Assembly: GCA_022606135.1 (NCBI GenBank)
Contig: JABYQN010000003.1
Location: forward strand, 1,922,001-1,986,000
Direction: 5' to 3'
DNA from: Fomes fomentarius
Lineage: Eukaryota > Basidiomycota > Agaricomycetes > Polyporales > Polyporaceae
Length of the DNA stretch: 64,000 bases
The translations under genes were made by a program, and so were the position numbers. This document shows, one piece after another, positions 1-10,889 of the stretch. Position 1 is the first letter of the stretch; each line of letters begins with the position of its first letter. The notes beneath the pieces are model-generated. The model made no database searches and was not told the DNA's origin. It was given only the letters and a program-made list of their open reading frames with translations.

Positions 1-839
1 AGACCTACCTCCTCCCCCATGGTACGATGACTCATCTCCGTTCTCAATCAAGGAAATACGATCCTCCTGCCCTGCACGTCCTGGAACGGCACGGTGCGTG
101 AGCTCTTCTGCCCTTTGTCCCCGGGAGTTTGGCGCATGAGTTTCCCTTAGATGGATTGCGCTGATGCTCAGCTTCGTGCTTCGGGCAGTCATCAGTGCAC
201 TAGACTCCCCCACGTGAGGCGAAGTCACTCTCTTCACAACGGCCAAACGCTGCCGGTTCATCGGCCTGAAGGTCGGCATTGGGTTCTACAGCAGGTGCAA
301 CTCCCACGTTCGTCAAAACATAATGGTGTAACTGCTCATCTTTTCATCGCGGTCCAGCACCATTCTCGCCAAGGTCCATAGTCACTGTGATGGTGCATGC
401 GTGTGATGCCCCAGTTACGTCCTACTGCTTCTTGTCTCATTGGTGCTCGGCCGACTGGAGCTGCAGAGCTATCAATACACATTTCCCTTCAAGTGGATGG
501 TATAGATCAAATCGTTATTAACCTGGACTGAGGCTTCCCATGCCTGCCGCCCCCGGCCTCAATCTCGATGATGTAATAGTAAATGTTCCCACAATTGATC
601 ATACAATACACTGGGTGCAGGGCAGGATAATCCTGGCCAGACTATCGTAAGATTTCTGTAAAAGAAGGGTGAAAACGTTACAGTAACATCGCAAAGACTA
701 TTGTAAGCCTTTTTGTACTATTGTCCTCAAAACAAGTCCTTCGTTGTAGAGCCAGCTCAAAGAGCTACGAAGAGCTCTACAGTAGTCACTGATTACTACC
801 GTGAATCTTTCATTCTTCTTTCACGATAGCTTTACGATC
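1..839. other. No gene recognised
   Basis: Only short frames without recognisable motifs occur here. The right end merges into the tandem repeats that begin near 840. It may be the 3' flank of a gene outside the window, but nothing in the sequence proves that. Confidence 0.4.
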
Positions 840-1482
840 GTGACCCCAGTGTTTGCCAGAGAAATATTGAATCGCAAGTAGCTCACGCTTCGTTCCACTG
901 ATAACACTGAAGTTTTGTCTGATGTTGGGTATGGTATCGAAGAACTATGTCACAAAAATCTGAGTGGATTAGGTGCGAAAATGAGTGAAAGACGAGGGAA
1001 ACAGTGGGTCTGACCCCAGTGTTCGCCAGATTCTCCGAGATGGTCACATCGGGTCACAGTGCCGACCGTAGCCGTACCACAGAGTCTGCGCGGGCGTTAC
1101 TCCGGCTGGCCCGCGAGCTTTGCACTAGAGGATCAGTCGGAGGACGAATCTGAATTACTATCGTGACCCCAGTGTTCGCGGGAGAAATATGGAATCACGA
1201 GTAGCTCCCGCTACATCCCACTGATAAGGCTCAAATTTCGTAGTACGTTGTAGACTATACCGAAGAGCTATGTCACGAAGTTTGAGTGGACTGTATGCAA
1301 AACTGCGTGAAAGACGAGGGAGACAGTGGGTCTGACCCCAGTGTTCGCTGGATTCTCCGAGAAATGGTCACATCGGGTCACAGTGCCGACCATAGCCGCT
1401 TTTAAAGTCCGCAGGGCCTCCTCTGGCCAGCGCGCGAGCTTCGCGCCCAACGCTAGTCGGAGAACGAATTTGGATTGCTACG
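840..1482 (+). repeat. Tandem duplication, two units of about 322 bp
   Basis: Unit 1 (about 840-1162) and unit 2 (about 1163-1482) are diverged copies in direct orientation. Both start with GTGACCCCAGTGTT, followed by a shared stretch (agaaatat, gaatca, gtagctc). Both carry a second copy of TGACCCCAGTGTTCGC about 171 bp further on (1011 and 1333). Both then read on into the same 'ctccgaga..tggtcacatcgggtcacagtgccgacc' type sequence. No coding frame is shared between the units. The repeated motif is the reverse complement of the 18-mer array at 1810, so these units look like pieces of one repetitive element, possibly a non-autonomous DNA transposon. Confidence 0.75.
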
Positions 1483-1483
1483 C

Positions 1484-2206
1484 GGTGGCACCAAAGTCAC
1501 GCTCGAGGACCAGGTGTCGCTGCAGGTCGTTTTGCTGTGATCCTGACCTCGGAAAAATGGGTAGTATGCTGAAAATACACTATTCCGTATGCATGGAAAA
1601 AATCACCTGCAGCACCCGGGATCCGCGTTATAGCGAAGTCCAACAATAGAGGGGAAGCGGCTTTCAAAGTACTACTTTGTTCAAGATCGGAGTCAAATCT
1701 TCATGATTTCGCACCGTTCTTGTTTTGTGAGGTAGCTAATATATGCAGAAATAAACCTCTGAGAATGCATCGTTATCGGCCTGCGGAAGGGAAGTATATC
1801 GCGTCTATAGCGAACACTGGGGTCACCGCGAACACTGGGGTCACCGCGAACACTGGGGTCACCGCGAACACTGGGGTCACGATAGTACTACATGGTGGCA
1901 GCAAAGTCACGCTCGAGGATCAGGTGTCGTTGCAGGTCGTTTCGCCGTTATTCTGACCTCGGAAAAATTTCTAGTATGCTGAGAGTATACTACTCAGTAT
2001 GTATGCAACAAACTACCTGAGTGCCCAGGATCTGTGTTATAGCGAAGTCCAACAATACGACATTCAACCTTTACTACTTTGTTCAAGATCGGAGTCGGAT
2101 TCACACCATTCTTGTTGCGTTAGGTAGCTAATGTATGCAGGAGTAAACATGTAAGCATGCATCATTATCGGCCTACAGAAGGGAAGTTCATCGCCTCTAT
2201 ATGGGG
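1484..2206 (+). repeat. Second diverged repeat pair flanking an 18-mer array
   Basis: Unit 3 (about 1484-1809) and unit 4 (about 1894-2206) are direct copies. Both begin with 'ggtggca.caaagtcacgctcgagga', and both share 'gttatagcgaagtccaacaata', 'tactactttgttcaagatcggagtc' and 'cggcct.c.gaagggaagt' type segments in the same order. The four-fold 18-mer array and a short linker separate them. Neither unit has a convincing open frame. Confidence 0.7.
1810..1881 (+). repeat. Four head-to-tail 18-bp repeats
   Basis: GCGAACACTGGGGTCACC is repeated four times without interruption; the last copy ends ...CAC followed by GATAGT. The motif is the reverse complement of the sequence found singly at 840, 1011, 1163 and 1333, and it recurs at 3235 next to the tRNA gene. 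This is what stacked terminal repeats of a mobile element could look like. Confidence 0.85.
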
Positions 2207-3312
2207 ACAGGCAGCGCCCGCTAGCCGACGGACAGCTTACTTAAGAAGATGAGCCTCTGATGGACGTTATCTCTCTCGTTGATAAAGGATCATGTCATCT
2301 TATCTAGTCTTATCTCTGTCCTGAGTTCGATAACCGAGACGCGATCAAGAGACTGAGGCCTCACAGATGGTCATGTCCCCCTTACACCATTCATTAGCAT
2401 TTAATATGCCCTACAGCACTTGTAATCGACCACGGGTGTTCCCAGGAGCGTCCAGAATATCGATGTTATGCTACGATCAGAATATGGCCATGGCATGTTC
2501 ACATTCTGGCTGCTCTGCTTGCAGAGCATGGAGCAATGGCAATGCCTCGGGTCGTGCTAGTCATAGCCCAGCCTCTCCCGCTCGGCTCTTCCAATCAACT
2601 TACAGCACGCCCAGGTATTAAGCATAGATGATAGACCATAATGTTAGCATCATGTCTGCGCATTCTTTCTGTCCCTTGCAAAGGGTAATGCTGTAGGATC
2701 CGAAGTAGTGAGCACTATGAGTGCTGCGTTCAGACGAGCGCCTAATGCACCTCCGAGGCGCATGCCCTTGGAATCGCACTTGACTTGCAGTCCGCCCTTG
2801 CTCGAAATCTGCACAACAAACACATTTGGAGGTACTTTTGTAACCAAATGCTTGACTTGTTCGGGCTACATTTTTGAATATCCCTCAGTAATGCCTGATT
2901 CTCCACCCATGCACCACCAGATGTCCATAAGCCAGTCAACAAACGCAAAATCGGCTCCGAACGATTTGTTGTAGATCATAGTAAGAAACTATCTGAGGCA
3001 ATTTGGAGACCGATAAAGGATGATTACGGACTGCAGACATTCATACCACCGACAAAGCGAACTTCAGCGTCTCTTCCTGGTCTCTCCACCATCTAATCTA
3101 CAATCTGGGTCATTAGATACGACGGCATATCGGCGGCATCTCGGCGGCTTCCACTATCTCCCATCAGCGACCAGGAGACGCTGGGCCGCGCGCTAAAGGG
3201 CATTTGGCAGAGGGTTGCCGGTCCCCACTCTATAGTGAACACTGGGGTCACGATCGTTCAACGCGGATTTGAACTTTGCGTGACTTTACGTGACATACGA
3301 AGAGTTCCAATA
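2207..3312. other. Non-coding, with one further copy of the 17-bp motif
   Basis: No gene is recognised. The motif GTGAACACTGGGGTCAC lies at 3235-3251, 62 bp upstream of the tRNA. It probably marks the other end of the repetitive element that begins near 840. Confidence 0.45.
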
Positions 3313-3393
3313 TCTCTGTTAGTATATCGGTTAGTACACGCGCCTGTCAATTCACGGACGCGCGAAAGCGGGGTTCGACTCCCCGACAGAGAG
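3313..3393 (+). tRNA. tRNA-Asp (GTC) with a 9-nt intron
   Basis: A full cloverleaf can be folded. The acceptor stem TCTCTGT pairs with ACAGAGA (3386-3392). The D-stem is GTAT/GTAC, the anticodon stem CGCGC/GCGCG, and the T-arm CGGGG-TTCGACT-CCCCG, with discriminator G at 3393. The anticodon GTC is at 3346-3348. Nine extra bases (3350-3358) sit directly after position 37, the canonical site for a nuclear tRNA intron. The CCA end is not encoded, as usual in eukaryotes. The internal A and B boxes act as the promoter. Confidence 0.93.
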
Positions 3394-3686
3394 TGGTCTT
3401 CTTTCGACATAGTGTTTTGTTCCAAGCCTTAATCATACTAACGGATTGGCACTTGTGCCATGGTGCCTGAAGGCTTGGATATTGCAGTAAGACCTCAAGC
3501 GTTGATGGTATCTACACTAGACTACACGTTGTGGGTTCAATTACATCGATATTCAGCATGCGACAGGGAGAATTGGGTGGTTGGGACGAGACTACGAATC
3601 GCTCTCGTCCTCATCTCCGAGGAAAGCCATGATGCTTTGTCTAGCAGTGATCTGTGGGATATGTTATCGATCTGTATAGTAGGTCA
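3394..3686. other. Intergenic gap, no gene seen
   Basis: This gap separates the tRNA from the stop codon of the HIRIP3-like gene. No T-run of four or more stands immediately behind the tRNA; the first T4 lies within the next 35 bases. Confidence 0.4.
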
Positions 3687-5409
3687 TCAAACAATTAGGC
3701 ATACCCGTCGTTTCGGGCGTACATCGACGTCGGAATCGTCGAACACATCGCGATCTTCCTCGGGCTCGGGCTCAATAGATTTCTTCGCTCTACGATGACC
3801 GGCAGATTCAATCTTCTGCGCGAACTGCTGCACGTCCTCTGCGGGAATCAAACGACGCAGACGGGATACCGAGTTAGAGTGCAACGTATAATCAAAGAAG
3901 AGGCTGCTCACCAAGCTCCTGCGCAAACTCCCGCCTCTCCCTGATGACTTTCGCCTGCTCCATGCTCATTCGGCCTGTCATACCGAGGTCGTTGAGGATC
4001 TGTCGCAGACGACGGATGTGATCGGAAGGCTTGTCAAGATCCTTGAACTCCTTCGACCAGACCTTGCGGACTCCGCAAGCGACGACAAGAGACTGACCCG
4101 AGCCTGGCGTCAACAGCAACACGAATACAGGGTGCACGTGTATTAAGTTACCTTGAGTCGTTTGATAGTTTCCTCATCCTTCGACAATCCTTTTGCAGGT
4201 TCCTTGTGCTTCCTGCCTCTGGTTCCCTTCTCACCCTATCGGATGTGATAAGCTTGGTGCCAATATAGATGAGGGTACAAGCACGTACCCGCGGAGCTTT
4301 CTGCAGAGTGCGGCGTGTCAATGATAGTGCAAGGTGGACGCCGAAGTACATATGGACCCATAGCGACGCACTTCATTGGAGCCTTTCCTCTTCCGTTTTG
4401 GGAGCGGCGGATCGTCGTTCAGCACAGACATCTCAGATTCGCTTTTCTGAGGATGGTTAGCGCTTCTCGATCGACAGAAAAGTAAGGGAGTCAGAACCGA
4501 CCGCATCGTCCACTGGCTGTACTTTGCCGCTCGACTCCACCTCATCGTGCACCGCAGTCGAAGACGAGGATGGGGCACTCGCGACCGCCTTCTGAGATGA
4601 GGCAGTCTTCTGACGCTTTGCCGGCGGTGCGACCTCGCCATCGTCTCGGGCGTCCTACCGCGGTGGAATGGCGTATGCGGGAGCACATGAGTCCACGAGA
4701 TGAGATCTAGAGCCGAAGAGATAAGAAAGGCCGAACGCACCATAGACTCGCTATCAACGCGCTGCTTAGCCTTTTCCCCGGACTTCGGCGACGCTTCTTC
4801 CCCGGCATCTTCGTCCGAGCTGGGTACGACAGACTACGATATGTTTTGTATGAGCGTCCGGCCCCACATGAGATGTGATAACCCAAATGCATTACGGCAG
4901 ATCTTGCGGGTTTCTTGCTCTGTCTCTTCGTTCGGGACGCAGTCGCGCTATCCGAGGATTCGGCGACCGTGGGCTTCCTGGATTTTGAAGGGCCCTTCTT
5001 TGTGCTTGCCGGGCGCACGGCGGAAGCAGGCTTCTGGCCCCGTCCGGGCGTGTCTTCCTTGTCACTCGGAGGGGTCGCTTCATTCTACGGCGCATTCAGT
5101 TTATCAAGAAGACGTGCATGAGGTCCTTGCTTACAATATAGCTATCCACGATGTCGTGTACAACTGGCTTGTATTCCGGAGCACTGAGTGCGCCCGCCTC
5201 GAGCCCCATAGTCTTCTCGACCTCCAACCTGAACGTCTTGTATGTGAAATTACTGCAAGGGCCGTAAGCTTGCGACCGACACTCGCGCTGAGAGTATAGT
5301 TCCAGTAGGTTGATATGTTGGCCAGTACTCACTCTAGCCTATCTTCTTCCACGACCTGAGCTATCAGCTTGCGCGCAGTCTTGCGCAGGTGCTTCATATC
5401 CACCTCCAT
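3687..5409 (-). CDS. HIRIP3-like nuclear protein, probable histone chaperone
   Basis: This is a multi-exon gene starting at 5409 (MEVDMKHLRKTARKL). Intron 1 (about 5253-5332) joins to FTYKTFRLEVEKTMGLE, a DEK-C-like helical domain. Lys/Ser/Asp/Glu-rich exons follow, including SSDEDAGEEASPKSGEK and KRQKTASSQK, typical of disordered nuclear proteins. The C-terminal part has VWSKEFKDLDKPSDHIRRL and a helix ending in AKVIRERREFAQELGE, which resembles the conserved C-terminal region of HIRIP3 (HIRA-interacting protein 3). The tail is acidic (EPEPEEDRDVFDDSD). HIRIP3 family members bind H2A-H2B and act with the HIRA histone chaperone network. Exon phases agree at the junctions examined. The assignment rests on motif resemblance recalled by eye. 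A generic DEK-C protein is the alternative. Confidence 0.62.
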
Positions 5410-6004
5410 CCTGTGAGGCCAGCCGCGCAAGCAATCTTCAATTACACACGAGGGTAGTACCAGAAGCTACAAAAGAGAGCAAAGAGGTGTCTGGGACCAA
5501 GTAGGGGTCTTTGAGCGGTGGAGGCAAGACGCGTCAAGGTCGGATGTGTCAAGTAATCAGTGTGGCAAAGACGCGTCGCGCTCATGTGACACGTTTGTAC
5601 TTGTTTACTACGAGCGCTTGACCCACGCTCATTCATCGTAAATCACCTCCCCCACCCGCACTGAACAATTGATATCGCAATAAGGACGAGAAATTATATT
5701 GCTACAGTGAGACAATAGAGGTAACGTACAACCGGCCTGGGGTAGATGTACATCCTAATATTACTGGAGGTGATACGGGCAATGATACACAAGAAACCTC
5801 GAGATCAAGTTCAGACACAGACAGCAAAAAAGCAAAGCGAAAAACGTGGGTGACATGAAAAAAAAATGTTAACAAGTCGTCGATTCCAACACATACCACC
5901 TTCTCTTTGCACGGAGTGAATATCCAGATTGCTCCTCCGCGCAGCGTCCGGTCCGCATCCGACCAGGAGTTCTAAGTTTCAACCTTCGAGCAGCAGCGAG
6001 AGGC
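5410..6004. other. Intergenic between two minus-strand genes
   Basis: This holds the promoter side of the HIRIP3-like gene and the 3' flank of the Ser/Pro-rich gene. No further coding region is recognised. Confidence 0.4.
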
Positions 6005-7642
6005 TCAGAGGTCACCCTTCTTGCTGCCCATTGCGCGGAAGAGGCTACGCATGCCGAGCTTCCCCCCGGCCTTTTTAGACGACACAACGGCGCCGTCACG
6101 AGGCGAGAGGGGCATAGACTGCACGGGTGTATTGTTGTTGCGCGCAGTGGCAGGTGCAAACGAAGCAGCGACGAAATCGTCCCGCACCCGCTCAGTGTCC
6201 AGCGGGTTCGTAGGACACTTGAACGCGGGGCTTGGGGGCGTGAGGGTGAGGGGTGCAGGGCGCCTGCGCTGCTTCTGCGCCGGCTTAGCGAGGGCCGACG
6301 CAACAGTCGGTGCAACGGCACTCTCCGGGACGGGGAAGGCGTCAAGGAGGAACGTTGGTTTACGCAGGTGCTGGGCCGTGCGGCGCGTGCGTGCCGGGAT
6401 CGCAAGCACCGACATCCCTGGGCGACGCGCGCAGGTCGGTGCGAGGGCGCTGCCGAATGCGGCAAGGTCGTCACGCTCGTCCTCAGCGCGCATGGCGTAG
6501 CGCGGGTCGAGGTCCGAGTCTTGGCTCGACACGCTGCCCCTGCGAGGGTCGTCGTTCTCGGACGGGATGAGTGACGACTTGCGCGACTTCGTAGGGGATC
6601 CGAATCGCACCCAGCTCTCCTCGCTCCCGCCCCACGCCTCGTCGCCCCCAAGCAGATGCGCGTACTCCCACTCCTCGTCCTGGTCCCGCCACACGCCGCC
6701 AGCACCATCGCGCCAGACGTCGGCGACGCCAACGAGGCGGCCGTCACGCGTCAGCTCGGACGCGCCGCCTGCCTTGGCCTGTGCCTCGGCGAATCTTCGG
6801 ATGTGATCTTCGATCGACCCGCCGTCTGCAAGCTGGGCGAGGGCGAGCTCGGTCGCGAGGGGAGGGGGACGGAACTTCGCGTACTTCGACTTCTTGGACG
6901 CGGTCACTGCGGCACTTTGCTGCGCGCGCGACATCTTCGCGTGCATGGGCGACTTCAGGGCGGGGGAGGCTGGGCCGCGCATCGCTGTGGACTTCGAGCG
7001 GGAGCGTCGGCCAGTCTTGAGTGCAGAGAGGGAGCGGAAGTGCTTGAGGCCCTTCGATGCCTTGACGGAACTGGAGGGCGAGCGCGGTGGGGCCGGGTTG
7101 CGGTGGAAGCTAGGCGGCGGGCGGACCTTGCCGTTGCTCGTGTACAGAGGGATGGTCGCAGAGAGCGGGGTCTCTGGGAAGTGCACGAACACAGAAGTAT
7201 ATCCCACGGCGGTCAGGTCCGGCTTGAAGTCCTTGACGGAAGGGGTGATGACCTGTCTGGAGGCGGTGGTAGGCGTGTCGTGGAAGCTCAGGAATGACGC
7301 GGACGCGGGTCCTGCGCTGACAGAGGGGCGCCTGGAAATAATGGACGCTGAACCGTGAGACGAACGACGGGTGCTCGAGATCGAGGAGCGACGGCGGGGC
7401 GAGTACGGCGCAGGGGAACCTGGGTGAACCGCGGCCACCCAAGCTGCGATGGCTGAGGTGGTGGCCGAGCGACGCCTTGGGTATGAAGGCGAGCAAGGAG
7501 GACGGACCGGAGGAGACGGAAGAGGTTGTGTGGGGCGTTTCTTCTGCGGAGGCGGGTGCGCGAGGAATGGGTAGGCTGGGACAGGCTGAGCTTGAGCAGG
7601 CACAGTGGTCTTGATTTGAGTGGGCGTGACTGTAGCAGACAT
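6005..7642 (-). CDS. Uncharacterised Ser/Pro/Arg-rich protein, 545 aa
   Basis: A single uninterrupted reading frame of 545 codons, unusual in a region where most genes have many introns. The first 130 residues are very rich in Pro, Ser and Arg (PPVRPPCSPSYPRRRS, PRRRSSISSTRR). A conserved-looking central part follows (FKPDLTAVGYTSVFVHFPE, then KKSKYAKFRPPPLATELAL), then a Trp/Glu-rich segment (DEEWEYAHLLGGDEAWGG) and a basic C-terminus ending MRSLFRAMGSKKGDL. No catalytic motif, signal peptide or membrane span is visible. The many S/T-P and R-x-x-S sites suggest a phosphorylated, largely disordered protein. I recognise no named family; it resembles uncharacterised proteins of mushroom-forming fungi. 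Confidence 0.72.
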   Translation of the reverse strand: MSATVTPTQIKTTVPAQAQPVPAYPFLAHPPPQKKRPTQPLPSPPVRPPCSPSYPRRRSATTSAIAAWVAAVHPGSPAPYSPRRRSSISSTRRSSHGSASIISRRPSVSAGPASASFLSFHDTPTTASRQVITPSVKDFKPDLTAVGYTSVFVHFPETPLSATIPLYTSNGKVRPPPSFHRNPAPPRSPSSSVKASKGLKHFRSLSALKTGRRSRSKSTAMRGPASPALKSPMHAKMSRAQQSAAVTASKKSKYAKFRPPPLATELALAQLADGGSIEDHIRRFAEAQAKAGGASELTRDGRLVGVADVWRDGAGGVWRDQDEEWEYAHLLGGDEAWGGSEESWVRFGSPTKSRKSSLIPSENDDPRRGSVSSQDSDLDPRYAMRAEDERDDLAAFGSALAPTCARRPGMSVLAIPARTRRTAQHLRKPTFLLDAFPVPESAVAPTVASALAKPAQKQRRRPAPLTLTPPSPAFKCPTNPLDTERVRDDFVAASFAPATARNNNTPVQSMPLSPRDGAVVSSKKAGGKLGMRSLFRAMGSKKGDL

Positions 7643-8875
7643 GAAGAAGACGTGTAGTGTGATATAGGCGTAGACTGGAAGGCACCGAGCCGATATACGA
7701 TGAGTGCCCGTCCTGTCAAGGTATACTGAGTACTCACCGAAGAGCTGCGTAACCGATCTAGGAGCAGAATGCGAGATGCGAGAAAGCGGATGTACTTGAA
7801 GACGAAGAGGAGACGCGGTATATGGCTACAGTGAGGACAGACAAGTCCTGAACAAGATTGAGAGCAGAGAGAGAGCAGAGAGTTGCGAGAGCACTAGACT
7901 AGCTAATGATGCTGTCTGGCTAGCCCGCAAGAGTTGTCCTTAAGTGCAGGAGTGGACAAAAGGTATGTCCACCACGAGCCCCGGCGAGGGACAATTGGCG
8001 TCGCTTGGGTACATCAACATCGTCGTCTATAAACACGCCTGGCGCCTACTGTCACTCTCTCGAAATTCGGTCACACGCGCCCCCGTATGGGACCCCAGGT
8101 ACCTCATCAGCGCTACATACACTTTGCTTTTGTTTGTGTATGCCACATTGCCGAGCAGGTGTCTCGGGGTCCTACCATAACACAACACCTGCCTGTTTGA
8201 GAACAACGTCCTGTGTACACGCCCGCCAGGAAAGACAATAAGCCCCGCACTGCATGGGCCACTCATGACCCTCCTCACCTTCCTGTTCTTCTCAATCACC
8301 CGCCCTATCATACCTTCTTCGGCAATAGAGTTGCGCGAGTCAATGTCGCCGCTCTACCCGCGCGTCACACATTATTGTCTTGCACAGAATTCAAGTTTGA
8401 ATCCTCCCCGACATCCAATTAGCCAACTAGCGCGATATACACATGACTAGCGGGTCAGAACAGGAGGCCATGGCTCACATGCTCACGTCGATAACTTTCG
8501 AACGAACAGCTATTATTATGGACAGGATATGGCAGTCGTGTACACTCCACGTACCCCTGGTGACCGCCGTGAGCTTCTTCGTACAGCCTTGATGACTTTT
8601 TGGCTTCCCTTACGTCCTGACAAAGCTCGGGAATATGTGCCATGTTAAGCTCGGGCAGCGGCAGTCAGGTGGACGCCGTCTTAAAACGGTGACGACTTTC
8701 CGGGTGCCTCGCTGTCCAACATTCCAGATACTGCATTGATCCATAGCGAGTCAATAAGTTATCACCGCTCCAAGCGATCCGACCAGCAGGGACATTACAC
8801 ATAGGTAGCGTCGTGAGCGTCATACATGAATATGACTCTCAAAGCAGGGGCTGCCGATCCACAGCAAGAACCCAC
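7643..8875. other. 1.2 kb without a supported gene
   Basis: The sequence next to 7643 is the promoter and 5'UTR of the Ser/Pro-rich gene, with purine-rich tracts such as gagagcagagagagagcagagag near 7860. Several 60-95-codon frames occur on both strands, but none has a recognisable motif or a consistent splice extension. Confidence 0.4.
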
Positions 8876-10889
8876 TCATACACGAGCTTGCTCGTGCACC
8901 CGCGCGCTCTCCACCACTGCGCGCGCGAACTCAGCGAACTCTGCCCTTGATGCCTTCCCTCTCTGCGCATGCGTATGCACCACATCATGCCAATCATTGA
9001 TGTCAGATGAAGAGATGAATGAATGAGGCGCGCACGATCACAGATGAACCGCATGAACTCACCCTGAGGGCGTAGATGACCAACCGCTCCTGCTGCGTAT
9101 CCTCCACTGGTTCCTTGAGCGTCACACGCAAGGCGCCCTGCGCCTCGTCGAACGAGCACAGAACAGTCGGCCGCAGCCGCACGCTCATCGTCACCTTCCA
9201 CACCGGCTCGCGGCGGAACACTGAAGCGGCATCACCACCACCACCACCACCACCACCACCAACGACCACCAACATTCAACATTCAACATCAGTCAAAGGG
9301 CAACCAGTCAGAGCGGGAGCGTCGCACGTACGTATACGCTCAGCGCCTGTGTCCTTGTGCTTGAGAAGCCTTACATTGCCCAGGATTCCTTCACAGAAGT
9401 CCCGCTCCCCGCGCTTGATGAAGACCTTCGCGCCTTTGAGCTCGTTCGCGACATCCTCATCCTCCTCCCCGGTGACGGTCGCCACTGCTCGTTCGCAGCA
9501 GGACCCCAGTAAGTCTGTGCACATAGTCGTAGGTAATCATGCCGCTCACCTTTCTGTGCGCTCGCACTGCGTGTGGATGCAGCCAGTGGGCTCAGATCTG
9601 CATCCGAGAACGCAAGGGTCGGCGTCTCGCCAAACATGCCGGAAGAGTTCCCATAAGTGGGAGTGCTTGTCGACCAGATAGGTGTCTTCTGGGAAGCCAC
9701 GGACGACGACGAGTTCGCGAAAGCCGAAGGCTTTCCAGAGAACGCCTGAAACGCGGAGGAAGGCTTCGCCTGAGTTGCGTCGGTCACGTCGCTTCAGCAC
9801 CAGAATGACCGCGTGATGACTAGGCGCGTTCCACTGACCGCAATGATAGTGTTAGTGCTGTGCCACGCGGAGAGAGGCGCCATCGGGCTCGAAGGGTGCG
9901 CAGCGTCCCCGACAGAATGGCCAGTGACACCGACTGGCGAAGTCGTCGGGTTGACAGAGAATGACTTCAGAGTGGGCTATACGGTAAGAACGCACGGGAA
10001 TTAGGCCTGGTCGCACATCATTGCTGTGAAGGGTGCCGACCTCATCTGCCGTCGAGACTGAGACGATCTGTTGTTCTGCCTTGAGGTCAAGGATGTCGCT
10101 ATCGGGTGGTACGGGCACGGACAGCTGGTCGTCACGACCTTGTCTCAGGTTGTCGTTGCAAGTGGCCAGCGGAGGCGTGTTATCCTCGACTTCCCCGACC
10201 ACCTGGCTCTCTTCTATCTCATGCTTCTGATCACGCGCCGCGGGCGGCGTCCTGCGCCGTTTCGACGGAGGGGTATCGGAAACCTGGCGAGGTCAAACGA
10301 CGAGAGAATGCGTGTCAGCGAAGCCCAGAAGGAAGGGGACTGCAAGGACGTACTGCGACTTCGGGAGTAGGAGAGCGCTTCCGCTTCAGTGAGCCGTCCT
10401 CAACCTCATCTGAAAGCTGCATCTAATGCCGAGATTAATACAGAGCGCTCGCAGACCGCGCGGAACACCATCGTTGACGTTGTGTCGGGCTGGTTGCTGC
10501 TGATGGCGGGGGCCGAGGCAAAGAGTCGAGAGATGCTCACGCTTTCATCGATATCGGCAGTGTATACGAGTGTGTCGTAGGTGGATGCAGGAGGCTCGGT
10601 TCCGTCGCACTCGCTCTCGGTAGGGGCGATGCTCGAGGAACGGGCGCTGGCAGTACTGTTCCTGCGGTGGAACTTGAGGAAACCTAGACGGCTGCATTGC
10701 GAATTGAGGAGGGTAAGGACGCGGAAAGACGAGCTGGGGGGCCCATTTATGGTGGATTGCGATGAGCACTTACCCAGTCGACTGCTGTTGCTGCTGGCGG
10801 CCGCGCCTGCGGGAGACGTTGTACCCGACCGCGGCCGAGAACGTTGCGAGTGCGCAAGCGACAAAATTAAAGTCATTCAGCGGGAACAT
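8876..10889 (-). CDS. Ran-binding-domain (RanBD1) protein, RanBP3/Yrb2-like
   Basis: Translation starts at 10889. Exon 1 encodes MFPLNDFNFVACALATFSA followed by a basic stretch (SRRRGR) and poly-Gln. Next come acidic and basic disordered exons with NLS-like KRKRSPTPEV and SKRRRTPP, then a Ser/Gly/Thr/Phe-rich exon with nucleoporin-like FSGKPSAF and GMFGETPTLAF. A Ran-binding domain follows: TGEEDEDVANELKGAKVFIKR, GILGNVRLLKHK, then FRREPVWKVTMSVRLRPT and EERLVIYAL-like residues. The gene ends with EFAEFARAVVESARVHEQA and stop TGA at 8876-8878. RanBP3/Yrb2 proteins bind Ran-GTP and help Crm1-dependent nuclear export. About six introns were inferred; one near 9230-9280 carries a (TGG)n tract. 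The hydrophobic N-terminus is atypical for this family. Confidence 0.75.
9232..9268. repeat. (CAC)n microsatellite inside an intron
   Basis: An uninterrupted run of CAC/ACC triplets lies in the intron just upstream (in transcript sense) of the second half of the RanBD exon. On the coding strand it reads (GGT)n shortly before the acceptor at the FRREPVWK exon. Confidence 0.8.

Noticed and set aside
1810..1881. CRISPR-like array of direct repeats
   Set aside because: The 18-mers abut without spacers and the genome is fungal.
6656..7297. 213-codon and other plus-strand frames inside 6.0-7.6 kb
   Set aside because: These are antisense shadows of the GC-rich 545-codon minus-strand gene, with no motifs of their own.
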